Below, piece by piece: positions 28,552-37,695 of a stretch of DNA of 64,000 bases. Positions within the stretch are counted from its first letter, which is position 1, and each line of letters begins with the position of its first letter. This stretch comes from Woeseiaceae bacterium. GTDB taxonomy: Bacteria; Pseudomonadota; Gammaproteobacteria; Steroidobacterales; Woeseiaceae. The position numbers and the translations under genes are program-made. The stretch covers positions 1 to 64,000 of the forward strand of contig JAJFKU010000074.1 of NCBI GenBank assembly GCA_021773035.1, in the 5' to 3' direction. Under the pieces are notes generated by a model, which saw only the letters and a program-made list of their open reading frames with translations, did no database searches and was not told where the DNA came from.

Positions 28552-28576
28552 CTGGGTTGCCCGTTCCAGGGGGAGT

Positions 28577-29176
28577 CTAGAAACGTCGGCCTATAGTAAT
28601 GCCGGCGACGAACGGGTCAATCTCAGCCGTTGTCAAAGCGGCGCCGTCGAGCGTCGCATCGGTTTCGATCTCGATATAGCGGAGATCGAGGTTCAGAAGC
28701 CAGTCGTTGCTCAGGTCGAAATCGACACCAATCTGGGCGGCGAGCCCGAACGAGTCATCGAGAGACAGGGCGCTGCCGGCGAGCGGACCTACTGCCTTGT
28801 CGTCGAAGAACACCGTGTAGTTGAGCCCCGCGCCGACATAAGGGTGGAAGGAACCGTTAGTCGTGAAGTGATACTGCAGGCTGACGGTCGGCGGCAGTTG
28901 CTGGGTTTCCCCAACCTTTACGCCGTTGCTGGCCAGGTCAATATCGTGAGAGAACGGCGCAGCCGCAAGCACCTCCAGCGCCCAATTCGGCGTGAACATA
29001 TAGGTGAAATTGAATCCCAGACCGACGCCGTTATCGACACTGACAACGTCGCCATTGTCCGATTTCGGATTAACGGTATAAGCACCGGCACGTACTATCC
29101 AGTCGCCGGCTTCGGCAGCGACAGCTACGTTACCAAAAGCGAGCAGCGCAGCGGCGACCCATAAGGTGATTTTCAT
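28577..29176 (-). CDS. ompW: OmpW-family outer-membrane protein
   Basis: A 199-residue eight-stranded barrel protein. Residues 1-21 are a signal peptide (ITLWVAAALLAFGNVAVAAEA). The mature start GDWIVRAGAYTVNPKSDNG is the OmpW signature, the middle FHPYVGAGLNYTVFFDD is the conserved strand of the family, and the end is aromatic (ITIGRRF). OmpW forms a narrow hydrophobic channel for small molecules. In Escherichia coli it is controlled by oxygen through FNR; here a perfect FNR box lies about 70 bases upstream of the start, which supports the same logic. A strong terminator follows the gene. Confidence 0.93.
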   Translation of the reverse strand: MKITLWVAAALLAFGNVAVAAEAGDWIVRAGAYTVNPKSDNGDVVSVDNGVGLGFNFTYMFTPNWALEVLAAAPFSHDIDLASNGVKVGETQQLPPTVSLQYHFTTNGSFHPYVGAGLNYTVFFDDKAVGPLAGSALSLDDSFGLAAQIGVDFDLSNDWLLNLDLRYIEIETDATLDGAALTTAEIDPFVAGITIGRRF

Positions 29177-29239
29177 ATTCTACTCCGTCTGTGTGTTGTT
29201 CCAATGACGTGAAGGATACGGAGTCGCCATAACGGCAAC

Positions 29240-29253
29240 TTGATATGGATCAA
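29240..29253. promoter_or_regulatory. Perfect FNR/ANR box upstream of ompW
   Basis: TTGATATGGATCAA matches the consensus TTGAT-N4-ATCAA at all ten defined positions. It lies between the end of the FNR-like gene and the ompW start. Its centre is about 70 bases from the ompW ATG, compatible with activation if transcription starts near 29205. Confidence 0.88.
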
Positions 29254-29288
29254 GTTGGCGGCGCGAATGGTGCCTAGCGTTATTCGTA

Positions 29289-30050
29289 TTATCCGAAGTG
29301 GTAGTCGGGGTCGAAAGCCTGTTCGCGCAGTTGTTCGATATCGTCGATATCGATCTTGCGGCGCTTCGTTCTGATCGAGCCGGTTTTCGCGATGCAGGAG
29401 AGTGCTCGCGTCACTGTTTCGTGCGCGAGGTTAAGGTAACTGCCGATGTCGGCCCGGGACATGGGCAGCAGGATTTTCTCCGGGTCCTCGCCGCGGGCTT
29501 TCTGCTTGTCGGCGATGCGAATCAGGAAAGCGGCGACCCGCCGTTCTGCACGCTGGTTCTCCGTAATGAGCCACTGATGATGCCTGGCGATATCGCGACT
29601 AAGCGTGAGTAGCAGTTGCCGCTGCATCCCGGAAATCTCGGTCGCGAAACGTTCAAAGGCGCGGACCGATATACGGCATGCCGTGGTATCGATCAATGCG
29701 ACCGAGCTGACATTATGGTATCGCTCGTGCAGTGCTTCCAGGCCGAGCGTGTCACCGGCCATCGGGAATCCGACGATTCGTTCCTCGCCACTGCCGTTTT
29801 GCGCATAGGTTTTGACGTGACCGGTCTTGATGGCGTAGATCCACTGAAACGGCTCACCGGCCCTGTAGATGTGATCGCCGGCCCGAATTCTTGTCGGTCT
29901 GACAACCTGTTCAATGAGCTTGCTGCGCTCAGCGGCAGGCAGCGACGTGCACAGACAGACGCAGCCAAGCTCGCAGCTACCGCAAACCGCCGGTATCCTC
30001 TTCGTGGCCAGGGAAATGTCTTCCAAAAACAAGCGCCAATACTCCGTCAT
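29289..30050 (-). CDS. fnr: FNR/ANR-type oxygen-sensing transcription regulator
   Basis: A 253-residue CRP/FNR family regulator. The N-terminal cluster C23-x2-C26-x5-C32 and a central cysteine in DTTACRIS match the four ligands of the oxygen-labile [4Fe-4S] cluster of FNR. Extra cysteines at 30 and 34 crowd the same loop. A cyclic-nucleotide-type beta-roll (YAIKTGHVKTY, GDTLGLEAL) is followed by the dimer helix and a helix-turn-helix (SRADIGSYLNLAHETVTRALS), where E-x-x-T-R replaces the E-x-x-S-R of E. coli FNR. It should sense oxygen loss and bind TTGAT-N4-ATCAA sites, one of which lies directly downstream. Confidence 0.92.
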   Translation of the reverse strand: MTEYWRLFLEDISLATKRIPAVCGSCELGCVCLCTSLPAAERSKLIEQVVRPTRIRAGDHIYRAGEPFQWIYAIKTGHVKTYAQNGSGEERIVGFPMAGDTLGLEALHERYHNVSSVALIDTTACRISVRAFERFATEISGMQRQLLLTLSRDIARHHQWLITENQRAERRVAAFLIRIADKQKARGEDPEKILLPMSRADIGSYLNLAHETVTRALSCIAKTGSIRTKRRKIDIDDIEQLREQAFDPDYHFG

Positions 30051-30118
30051 CCTGTGAATAGTGACGATAGCGGAGGGTCTGTCGCCCGGATATGCGGGAA
30101 AACACGAATAGCGGTTAT

Positions 30119-31075
30119 TTAGCCCCGGTTCACCACGTAGATCAGATAGGCAACATACAACGCAACGAAGACGATACCGTGAGCGCGATTTACCGTCCTG
30201 TTACGGCTGGATACCAGTGCCAGGATGATCAGCGCACTCGAGCCGATCACGACCATGATATCGGTGTTGCTGACGACTTCGAAAGGCAGCTCGACGAAGC
30301 TTGCCGTCAGTCCGAGTACCCACAGCAGATTGAATATGTTTGAGCCGACGATGTTGCCGATGGCGATGTCGGTTTTACCGCGGTAGGCTGCTACCGCGGA
30401 TGCGACCAACTCCGGGCTTGACGTGCCAATGGCAATGATCGTGAGTCCGACCAGTGCGTCGTTGATCTGCCAGGTATCGGCCAGGCCGACCGCACCGTCG
30501 ACCACCCACTGCCCACCGAAGTAGAGTCCGAGGGAGCCTAGCGCGATCAGGCCAAGTGCACGAGGCAGGGTTCCGTCGGAGGCGATATCGCGTACCGGTC
30601 TTTCGGCGGTCTCCGATGCCTTGTAGACGTAGAGCATGAACAGCAGGAAGAAGAATAGCAGTATGGCGCCGTCCAGCCGACTGATGCTGAGCTCCATCTG
30701 CTCAGAAAATAAATGCGCGTTGGCGAGGAAGCCGAGCAATATTGCGGCGGTCAGTGAGAACGGTATTTCCGATACGACCGTGGAGTTTCGGATCGGTAGC
30801 GGGCGAACTATTGCCGCTACGCCCAAAACCAGCAGGACGTTGGCGATGTTGCTGCCGATTACGTTGGCAATTGCGAGGTCGGAGCTGTCTCTCAAGCCTG
30901 AGGTCATGGTGACCAGCAGTTCCGGCATTGAGGTGCCGAACGACACGACGGTCAGCCCTATCATCAGGGCCGAGATACCGAATCGCCTGGCTACGTTGGT
31001 TGCACCCTGGACCAGGAGGTCCGCGCCTTTTATCAGCACGACGAGGCCGAGGGCCAGCGACAATCCGTCCATCAT
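30119..31075 (-). CDS. CaCA-family calcium/sodium antiporter (YrbG-like)
   Basis: A 318-residue membrane protein with about ten helices in two inverted halves. Both alpha repeats are complete: GTSMPELLVT with GSNIANVLLVLG, and GTSSPELVASAVAAYRG with GSNIFNLLWVLG. These contain the ion-binding glutamates of the family. It exchanges calcium for sodium or protons across the inner membrane. It starts 18 bases after the last Mrp-type subunit, so it is probably the last gene of the cation operon; the fnr gene follows 68 bases later. Confidence 0.93.
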   Translation of the reverse strand: MMDGLSLALGLVVLIKGADLLVQGATNVARRFGISALMIGLTVVSFGTSMPELLVTMTSGLRDSSDLAIANVIGSNIANVLLVLGVAAIVRPLPIRNSTVVSEIPFSLTAAILLGFLANAHLFSEQMELSISRLDGAILLFFFLLFMLYVYKASETAERPVRDIASDGTLPRALGLIALGSLGLYFGGQWVVDGAVGLADTWQINDALVGLTIIAIGTSSPELVASAVAAYRGKTDIAIGNIVGSNIFNLLWVLGLTASFVELPFEVVSNTDIMVVIGSSALIILALVSSRNRTVNRAHGIVFVALYVAYLIYVVNRG

Positions 31076-31093
31076 ATTCGTGTTCCAGTAGTT

Positions 31094-32782
31094 CTATATA
31101 ACGTAGACGAGCAGATAAGCGGTCAGTAGTACAGCGATCCACAGTGCGGTGCTGCGGATCGACCAGGCACGTGCGAAGATGCCCGCGCGTTTTTGACTTG
31201 CCGGTGCGCCGAAGTACTGTTCGGCACGCGCGCGAAATGTCGTGGACCATTCCAGTCGCCGCGACCGCAGCGCAGTGGCCAGGACTGTGAGTTGCGTTAA
31301 AACGGTCGCTGCTGCGCGGTACATTGCCACGCGCCAGAGCCAGTCTGTATCCAGGCTAACGGTGCGTGTGCGGCGCATCAAAGGCAACAGCAGGAAGAAG
31401 GCCAGACCCGAGAATAGCAGCAGCTGCAAATAGAATACGAGTTTGCCAGCAGTGTAGGGCACATAGTCGACGGCGTACGGAAGCAGTTGGTAGAAAGTTT
31501 CCGGGAAGACGCCGATCAGAATACAAAGCGTCGCAAACAACAGCATTGCAGCTGACATATTCCAGGGCGCATCCTTGGGCCGCAGCCCGGAATCTTTCTG
31601 GAAGAATACGAACCAGGGGAATTTGATGCCGGCATGTAAGAACACGCCCGCCGATGCGGCCGCGAGCAGCATGTAGACGACAAACAGGCCCTCATAAGCT
31701 GCAGCCTGGGAAATCATGGTCTTGGTTGTGAAACCCGAGGTCAGCGGAAAACCGGAGATCGCAAGGGCGCCGATGATGCCGCAGATAGCGGTCAGTGGCA
31801 TCGTGCGAAACAGGCCGCCGAGGTCCGTACACAGGGACTTACCGGTGCGGTAAACGACAACGCCCGCACTCATGAACAGCAGTGCTTTATAGATGATGTG
31901 CGCAAAGGCATGTGCCGCAGCGCCGTTTAATGCGAGCTCGGTGCCGATGCCAATGGCACAGACCATGAAGCCGACCTGGTTGACGATCGAGTAGGCAAGA
32001 ATGCGCCGCGCGTCATTTTCCAGCAGCGCGTAAATAATGCCGTACATGACCATGTAGAGACCGACGGCAATGAGTACTGGTTCGCCGGGAAACAGCAGGA
32101 TTAGTGCAAGTACGGCTGTTTTGGTTGTGAACGCGGACAGGAAGACGGAACCGCTCGGACTGGCTTCCGGGTAAGCGTCGGCGAGCCAGGCCGAGACTGG
32201 CGGTGCCGCGGCATTGATCAGGATGCCGATCAGTAGCATCCAGGTGTCGAAGTTGCCCGCGAGCATCGGCTGGATGTCGATGGAGCCGGTGCGCATGGCT
32301 ACGCCGACGATGCCGACCATCAGTATGACGCCACCAAGGATGTGCATGATCGCGTAACGAAGGCCGGCGGCGCGCGCCGCCGGAGTACCGCCACACCAGA
32401 CGACCACGCTCGAGAACAGTGCCATCAGTTCCCAGAAAACGAACAGTGTGATCAGGTCGCCCGCGAAGCAAACGCCGATGGCACCGGCCGCGTAGGCATA
32501 GCCAGCGGCGAGTTCGGTGGCGCGGGCCTGGCGGAAAGCGTAGAGCCCGCCGGTGAATGCCATCAGCGCGAAGATAGTGGCAAACAGGCGGCGCAGCGGA
32601 CTGCCTTCCAGCGGCTCGATCTGATAGTCGAGAAAAGACAGCGTGGCGGCAACGCCGTCGGGCACCTGCCAAACGGCCCATAAGGTCGCCAGTGGCGCTA
32701 GGAGCACAAGCGCAGTGCGCCAGTGGCCGCGGGCTAAACCAATCAGCATGGCGCCGGCAAGCAGAATGAACGCGGGGGACAT
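31094..32782 (-). CDS. Third NuoL/M/N-like subunit of the Mrp antiporter complex
   Basis: A 562-residue membrane protein of the proton-conducting NADH dehydrogenase/antiporter family (PF00361). The ATG at 32782 is preferred over an upstream in-frame start that would run into the previous gene. Conserved features are the glutamate-bearing helix LFVFWELMALFSS, the lysine-containing helices in the core, and HAFAHIIYKALLFMSAG. A long C-terminal extension with an amphipathic stretch and a final transmembrane helix (ALWIAVLLTAYLLVYVI) recalls NuoL-type lateral helices. It probably forms a third ion channel of the complex. Confidence 0.88.
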   Translation of the reverse strand: MSPAFILLAGAMLIGLARGHWRTALVLLAPLATLWAVWQVPDGVAATLSFLDYQIEPLEGSPLRRLFATIFALMAFTGGLYAFRQARATELAAGYAYAAGAIGVCFAGDLITLFVFWELMALFSSVVVWCGGTPAARAAGLRYAIMHILGGVILMVGIVGVAMRTGSIDIQPMLAGNFDTWMLLIGILINAAAPPVSAWLADAYPEASPSGSVFLSAFTTKTAVLALILLFPGEPVLIAVGLYMVMYGIIYALLENDARRILAYSIVNQVGFMVCAIGIGTELALNGAAAHAFAHIIYKALLFMSAGVVVYRTGKSLCTDLGGLFRTMPLTAICGIIGALAISGFPLTSGFTTKTMISQAAAYEGLFVVYMLLAAASAGVFLHAGIKFPWFVFFQKDSGLRPKDAPWNMSAAMLLFATLCILIGVFPETFYQLLPYAVDYVPYTAGKLVFYLQLLLFSGLAFFLLLPLMRRTRTVSLDTDWLWRVAMYRAAATVLTQLTVLATALRSRRLEWSTTFRARAEQYFGAPASQKRAGIFARAWSIRSTALWIAVLLTAYLLVYVI

Positions 32783-32786
32783 GAAC

Positions 32787-33071
32787 TCAGTCACCGGAGT
32801 TTCTCTCAGCCGCATCCCGCTCGATGTAATACTGTTCGTCGCGCTTCAGTACCATGCCCAGGGCCTTCGCCACCAGCACCATCGCGAGACAGGCGAGGAA
32901 GCCGTAGGCCGCGCCGAATGCCGGCCAGCCGTCCACACCGAAGTAGCCCTTCACCGGAAACACCAGCTGTGCGAGTACTACCAGCGTCAGGACGGCGATA
33001 AAGCCGCGCCACAGCCAGCGAATCGTCGTCGGCCGTACCAGCCAGTGTTGCTGTTCCGGTTCCTCGATCAT
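32787..33071 (-). CDS. Small two-helix membrane protein of the Mrp operon
   Basis: A 94-residue protein that starts with MIEEPEQQHW. Two transmembrane helices are visible (about residues 18-40, FIAVLTLVVLAQLVFPV, and about 50-70, YGFLACLAMVLVAKALGMVL), with a charged C-terminal tail. The ATG at 33071 overlaps the stop of the upstream subunit by four bases (ATGA), so it is translationally coupled and likely real. No family is recognised. Its place between two antiporter-like subunits suggests a structural linker or assembly subunit of the complex. Confidence 0.8.
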   Translation of the reverse strand: MIEEPEQQHWLVRPTTIRWLWRGFIAVLTLVVLAQLVFPVKGYFGVDGWPAFGAAYGFLACLAMVLVAKALGMVLKRDEQYYIERDAAERNSGD

Positions 33072-34537
33072 GGTGCTCCCCTGAAAATCTGTGTTGCGAG
33101 TTCCAGCACCGGCTGATGGAAGAAGAAGAATGCCAGCGTCAGCGCAGCAGTAATGGTTAGCGCGAGTACGGCCGCTAGCGGCGCCTCTCCGTGATCGTTG
33201 GCGGGCGTAGAGGTTTCGCGGGCGAACCACGCCAGGTAAACGATGGGCAGGAAGTACGCAGCATTCAACGCGGTGCTAATGACAATAGTTGCCACTGCGA
33301 TGTAGCTGCCCGCATCGAACGCTCCCGCGAGGATATACCATTTGGAAACAAAGCCGCCGGTCGGTGGCACACCGATCATGCTGAGCGCGCCGATAGTGAA
33401 CGCGGCCATCGTCCAGGGCATGCGCCGGCCGATGCCGCGCAGCTGATGAATTTCGGTCTTCTTTGCAGCCGTGTAAATCGCGCCGGCGGCGAAGAACAAC
33501 GTGATCTTGCCGAAGGCGTGCGCAACCATGTGCAGCGCCGCACCAATCTCGGCGAGCGGCTTCAGGATAGCGGCTGCCATAACGACGTAGGACAACTGCG
33601 CAATCGTGGAGTAGGCCAGCAGGCGTTTTAGATTCTGTTGCTGCAGCGCGACTACGCTCGCGGCGATAATCGTGAATGCGGCGACGTAAAGCATCCAGTT
33701 ACCGCTGGACTCCGAGGCCAGAAAGTCGATGCCGAAAATGTAGATGACGACCTTGGTAATCGCGAACACGCCGGCCTTGACCACTGCGACCGCGTGCAAC
33801 AGCGCGCTGACAGGCGTCGGTGCGACCATCGCCGCCGGTAGCCAGCGATGCACCGGCATCACTGCCGCCTTGCCGATACCGAACACGAACAGGCCGAGTA
33901 ACAAACCGACCGCAGGACCTTCGAGCTTGCCGGCGAGTATGCCGCCGGACGTGAAGTTGCCGCTGCCGGCGGCGAAATAAGTCCAGATGATGGCGGGCAG
34001 CAACAGCGCGATGGAGGTTGTCAGCAGCACACCGAGATAAACGCGGGCGGAACGCAGGGTTTTCGTATCCCCCTTGTGTGAGACCAGCGGGTAAGTCGAG
34101 AGCGTCAGCAGCTCGTAGAAGAGGAACAACGTGAACAGGTTATCGGCGAACGCGATGCCCATAGTGGCAGCCAGCGCGATGGCGAAGAACGCGTAGAACT
34201 GCGTCTGTTTCGTCTCGCGGTTGCCGCGCATGTAGCCGATAGAATAGATGGAATTGACGATCCAGAGTCCTGACGCCAGTGCAGCGAACAGCATCCCCAG
34301 CGGCTCGACACGAAACGCGATATCGATACCCGGCACGACCTCGGCGAGTGTGAACGACGGCCGCTCGCCGCTCATGATCTCCGGCAGCAGTCCCCAGACA
34401 ATCACCGCGAGCGCCGTTGCGCAAACGAGCGTCACCGCCTCGCGCAGATTGGCGCCGATACGTCCGGCCAGTGCGATACCCAGGGCACCGGCGACAGGTA
34501 GCGCGAGTATCAGCAATATGGTGTGGCCGGCGCTCAT
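33068..34537 (-). CDS. Second MrpD-like antiporter subunit
   Basis: A 489-residue NuoM/N-like membrane protein. It has the glutamate helix LFTLFLFYELLTLSTYPLV, the central HRWLPAAMVAPTPVSALLHAVAVVKAGVF with the key lysine and histidine residues, and MVAHAFGKITLFFAAGAIY. These are the proton-path residues shared by MrpA, MrpD and complex I subunits. Four-base ATGA overlaps join it to the genes on both sides. Function: proton translocation coupled to sodium or potassium export within the Mrp complex. Confidence 0.9.
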   Translation of the reverse strand: MSAGHTILLILALPVAGALGIALAGRIGANLREAVTLVCATALAVIVWGLLPEIMSGERPSFTLAEVVPGIDIAFRVEPLGMLFAALASGLWIVNSIYSIGYMRGNRETKQTQFYAFFAIALAATMGIAFADNLFTLFLFYELLTLSTYPLVSHKGDTKTLRSARVYLGVLLTTSIALLLPAIIWTYFAAGSGNFTSGGILAGKLEGPAVGLLLGLFVFGIGKAAVMPVHRWLPAAMVAPTPVSALLHAVAVVKAGVFAITKVVIYIFGIDFLASESSGNWMLYVAAFTIIAASVVALQQQNLKRLLAYSTIAQLSYVVMAAAILKPLAEIGAALHMVAHAFGKITLFFAAGAIYTAAKKTEIHQLRGIGRRMPWTMAAFTIGALSMIGVPPTGGFVSKWYILAGAFDAGSYIAVATIVISTALNAAYFLPIVYLAWFARETSTPANDHGEAPLAAVLALTITAALTLAFFFFHQPVLELATQIFRGAP

Positions 34538-36027
34538 GGGACATGCCTCATCAGAGTCTCAGCAGCCGACGTGGACAACGCTAGCGGTAACGACGGCGAC
34601 AGCCCGAAATAGAGATTGGCCAGCGCGGCTATCCAGGTGACGGCGAGTAATGCTGGTGGCGCTTCGCGATGTGCCGCGCCTCCGGCTTCGGCGTCACCGA
34701 AATACGCTGCTTCAACCACGCGCCATATATAGACGACCGCCATGAGAGAGCTCACGACGATCACGCCTACGAGGACGATGCCGACGGTTCCTTCGTTGAG
34801 GGCCGCCAGGATCAGGTACCACTTGCTGATGAATCCAGCCGTGCCGGGAATGCCGATCAGGCTCAAGCCCGCTACCACGAACGCTGCCATGGTCCAGGGC
34901 ATACTGCGTGCGGCGCCGGAGATGTTTTCGAGCCGCAGCCCCGAGCAGCGGGTTGTGAGACAGGCGACGGCCAGGAACAGCGTCCCCTTGGCGAGCGCGT
35001 GATTGAAGATGTGCAAAACACTCGCCGTAAGGCCGGACAGACTGACAAAACTCGCGCCGAGTAAAATGTAGCCAACCTGCGCAATCGACGAATAGGCGAG
35101 CAGGCGCTTGAGGTTGCTTTCGAGTAAAGCGACGCTCGAGCCGATCAGGATGGCGAGCGCCGCGAGCGGCATCAGGAAGTACGCAAACTGTACATCGTGG
35201 CCGGCAAGGTTCGGCTGGAAAACGAAGAAGTCAAAGCGCAGTAGCAGATAAAGAGCGACCTTGGTCGAGCAGGCGGCGAGAAACACCGTCACGGCGTTCG
35301 GTGCGTAGGCATAAGCGTTCGGCAGCCACACGTGCAGCGGAAACACGGCGGCCTTTAACGCGAGACCGATCGTGATAAACCCGGCAGCCACCAGGATCGG
35401 TTTAAGATCCGCGACCTCGTGAATCCTGAGTTCCATGTCGGCGAGGTTCAGCGTGCCTGTCATCAGGTAGATAAGCCCAATGCCAATCAGATAGAACGTC
35501 GCGCCGATAGTGCCCATGAGCAGATACTTGAACACGGCGGGCAGCGCACGCCGGTCGGGGCCACCGGCGATCAGCACGTAGCTCGCCAGCGCCGAGATTT
35601 CCATGAAGACGAAGATGTTGAACGCGTCCGCGGAGACCGGAATGCCGGACAGACCGGCAAGCGCGAGTAACCACGCCGCGTAGAACATCGGCTGGCGATG
35701 TGCATCGATTTCCAAATTCAGACTTTCGCGGCCGGCCAGCAGCGCAACTGTTGAGGCGCCGGTAACGACCAGCAATACGAGCGCGCTGAAGGCGTCGACG
35801 CCCAACTCGATGCCGTAAGGTGCAGGCCAGGCACCCATGAGATAGCTGAAACTCTGTCCGTCAAGAACGCCGATCGTCAGCGCGATGGCTACGGCGAAGG
35901 CGAGTGCACTGGCGATTGTTGTAGCCGCCCAGGCGAGACCGCTCGGCCGCAGCAGCAGCACAAGCGGCGCAGTGAGCATTGGCACAATGACCTGCAGTGC
36001 CGGAAGATGGTTGCTCCAGCTGCTCAC
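34534..36027 (-). CDS. mrpD: MrpD-type monovalent cation/proton antiporter subunit
   Basis: A 497-residue membrane subunit with about 14 helices. The family marks are DAFNIFVFMEISALASYVLIA with its conserved glutamate, AAVFPLHVWLPNAYAYAPNAVTVFLAACSTKVALY with the conserved lysine, and IFNHALAKGTLFLAVAC. It overlaps MrpC upstream and the second D-like subunit downstream by four bases each. MrpD is one of the two ion-translocating cores of the complex. Confidence 0.92.
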   Translation of the reverse strand: MSSWSNHLPALQVIVPMLTAPLVLLLRPSGLAWAATTIASALAFAVAIALTIGVLDGQSFSYLMGAWPAPYGIELGVDAFSALVLLVVTGASTVALLAGRESLNLEIDAHRQPMFYAAWLLALAGLSGIPVSADAFNIFVFMEISALASYVLIAGGPDRRALPAVFKYLLMGTIGATFYLIGIGLIYLMTGTLNLADMELRIHEVADLKPILVAAGFITIGLALKAAVFPLHVWLPNAYAYAPNAVTVFLAACSTKVALYLLLRFDFFVFQPNLAGHDVQFAYFLMPLAALAILIGSSVALLESNLKRLLAYSSIAQVGYILLGASFVSLSGLTASVLHIFNHALAKGTLFLAVACLTTRCSGLRLENISGAARSMPWTMAAFVVAGLSLIGIPGTAGFISKWYLILAALNEGTVGIVLVGVIVVSSLMAVVYIWRVVEAAYFGDAEAGGAAHREAPPALLAVTWIAALANLYFGLSPSLPLALSTSAAETLMRHVP

Positions 36028-36380
36028 CGTCGGTCGATCTCTTGTATCTCGTGCTCTTCTATAGAGTTGTATTCTTCCTTGATCCGCACGACGATGCCGA
36101 GCCCAAGTGCCGTCGTCGATATACCGACGACAATTGCCGTGAGAATCAATACCTGCGGCAGGGGGTTCGAGTACAGTGGATCGGCAACGCCGGCCTGGAT
36201 AATCGGTGCGGTACCGCCTTCGACTTTATCCATTGTGATGTAAAGCAAAAACACCGCCGACTGAAAGATAGACAGTCCAATCAGTTTCTTGATGAGATTG
36301 TGTTTGGCGATAACGGCATAAAAGCCAATCATAAGCAGCACCGCGAACACCCAGTAGTGGTATAGCCCGAGCAGTTCCAT
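36024..36380 (-). CDS. mrpC: MrpC (NuoK-like) antiporter subunit
   Basis: A 118-residue protein with three transmembrane helices and the size and pattern of MrpC/MnhC and NuoK: HYWVFAVLLMIGFYAVIAKHNLIKKLIGL, then FQSAVFLLYITM, then PQVLILTAIVVGISTTALGLGIVVRI. The conserved VLTAIVVG-like segment is clear. The gene starts at an ATG that overlaps the MrpB stop and ends overlapping the MrpD start, so translation is coupled. It forms part of the membrane arm. Confidence 0.93.
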   Translation of the reverse strand: MELLGLYHYWVFAVLLMIGFYAVIAKHNLIKKLIGLSIFQSAVFLLYITMDKVEGGTAPIIQAGVADPLYSNPLPQVLILTAIVVGISTTALGLGIVVRIKEEYNSIEEHEIQEIDRR

Positions 36381-37369
36381 CAGATGCGTCCCCGGGCGGC
36401 AAAGGCATGAAACACAGCGAGCAATACACCGGTTACCGTAATGCCGACACCGGCCTCGATAAGCAGTATGCCCAGTTGCTGTCCGGCGACCGGATCGGTC
36501 GCGAGTACGGAGTAGTCCAGGAAGTTGCTGCCGAGCAGCATGCCGGCCACTCCGGTGCCACCGAAGAGCAATGCACCACCGGCAACGAGGCCAATAAGAG
36601 CACGCATCGGCAGCGCTCTCAGGGCCTGTGTTTCGCCTTCGAGCAGTGCATAGAGAATGAACGCCGCAGCGACAATCGCACCGGCCTGGAAACCGCCGCC
36701 GGGACCGTACTCACCGTGAAATTGTACGTACAGGCCGAACAGTAGAATAAACGGAATGAGCAAGCGCCCGACTACGCGCGGCACCGTATAGTGCCGCAGG
36801 CCCTGGCCGGGCTCCGCTGCGGCTTGTCGCTGCCTGCCTGTCTTATTGCCGGGCCGTGCACTGAACAGGAACAGAACGCCAATACCTGCGGTGAAAACGA
36901 CGAAGACTTCGCCCAGTGTGTCATAGCCGCGAAAACTGCCCAGCACCGCGGTCACGATATTCGGAATGTCGATGTACTCCGAGGTTTTCTCGATGTACCA
37001 GGGAGCGACATGCTGATGCACCGGTGCTTCGGGGTCCCCAAAGCGCGGTTTGTCGAACGTTGCGTAGATCATGATCAGCGTCGTGACCGCTACCACGCAC
37101 AGCGGTAACAGCCGGTTGCTCGTGACCTTGCGCTCGTGTTCGCCGGTCAATGCTAGCGCGCCGAGAAACAGCACCATGGAGACGCCGGCTCCGATCGCCG
37201 CCTCGGTGAGTGCGACGTCGGCCGCATCGAGCAGGAAGAAATTGGCCGCCATCAGGAGGCTGAAAATACTGGTCAGTATCACCGCGGCAAACAGGTGTGT
37301 CGTGTGCACGATCGCGAGCGCCGTGATGACCAGCAAGGTCAGCAGAAAAACACCGAAGAGAGCTGTCAC
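36380..37369 (-). CDS. mrpB: MrpB-type subunit with N-terminal DUF4040 domain
   Basis: A 329-residue protein beginning at a GTG that overlaps the MrpG stop (GTGA). A longer open frame upstream of this point is only the other-frame reading of mrpG. Residues 1-85 form the DUF4040 domain (AAVILTSIFSLLMAANFFLLDAADVALTEAAIGAGVSMVLFL), which in other Mrp systems is the C-terminal part of MrpA. Residues 90-180 correspond to the MrpA-tail/MbhE-like helices. Residues 190-329 are MnhB (QFHGEYGPGGGFQAGAIVAAAFILYAL). The fusion replaces the tail of the missing MrpA. Confidence 0.88.
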   Translation of the reverse strand: MTALFGVFLLTLLVITALAIVHTTHLFAAVILTSIFSLLMAANFFLLDAADVALTEAAIGAGVSMVLFLGALALTGEHERKVTSNRLLPLCVVAVTTLIMIYATFDKPRFGDPEAPVHQHVAPWYIEKTSEYIDIPNIVTAVLGSFRGYDTLGEVFVVFTAGIGVLFLFSARPGNKTGRQRQAAAEPGQGLRHYTVPRVVGRLLIPFILLFGLYVQFHGEYGPGGGFQAGAIVAAAFILYALLEGETQALRALPMRALIGLVAGGALLFGGTGVAGMLLGSNFLDYSVLATDPVAGQQLGILLIEAGVGITVTGVLLAVFHAFAARGRI

Positions 37370-37695
37370 TGGTCTGGCTCCGGCTTTGCTATCGTTGCCT
37401 GGTCTGGACGCAGGCCGGCGAGCAGCGCTGCGCTTGCCAGCGCATTGGAGGCGGTCGGACTGGTCAGCAACAGGAACAGTAGAATGGCGGCCAGCTTGAT
37501 CGTCGCAAGCGATGCGCCGGCCTGCAGCATAATACCGGCGATCACGAGTATGGCTCCCATGGTATCGGTCAGGCTCGCGGCATGAATTCGTGTATAGAGA
37601 TTGGGCATGCGTAGTGCACCGATCCCACCGATGAAAACGAAGGCGCCACCGAGCGACAACAGCACCCAGCTTGTGATGTCGATAAACAGCGTCAT
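37366..37695 (-). CDS. mrpG: MrpG antiporter subunit
   Basis: A 109-residue protein with three transmembrane helices and the MnhG pattern: LSLGGAFVFIGGIGALRMPNLYTRIHAASLTDTMGAILVIAGI, then ILLFLLLTSPTASNALASAAL. The RMPNLYTRIHAAS motif is diagnostic. It overlaps mrpF upstream and mrpB downstream by four bases. MrpG is a small structural subunit needed for complex activity. Confidence 0.94.
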   Translation of the reverse strand: MTLFIDITSWVLLSLGGAFVFIGGIGALRMPNLYTRIHAASLTDTMGAILVIAGIMLQAGASLATIKLAAILLFLLLTSPTASNALASAALLAGLRPDQATIAKPEPDQ

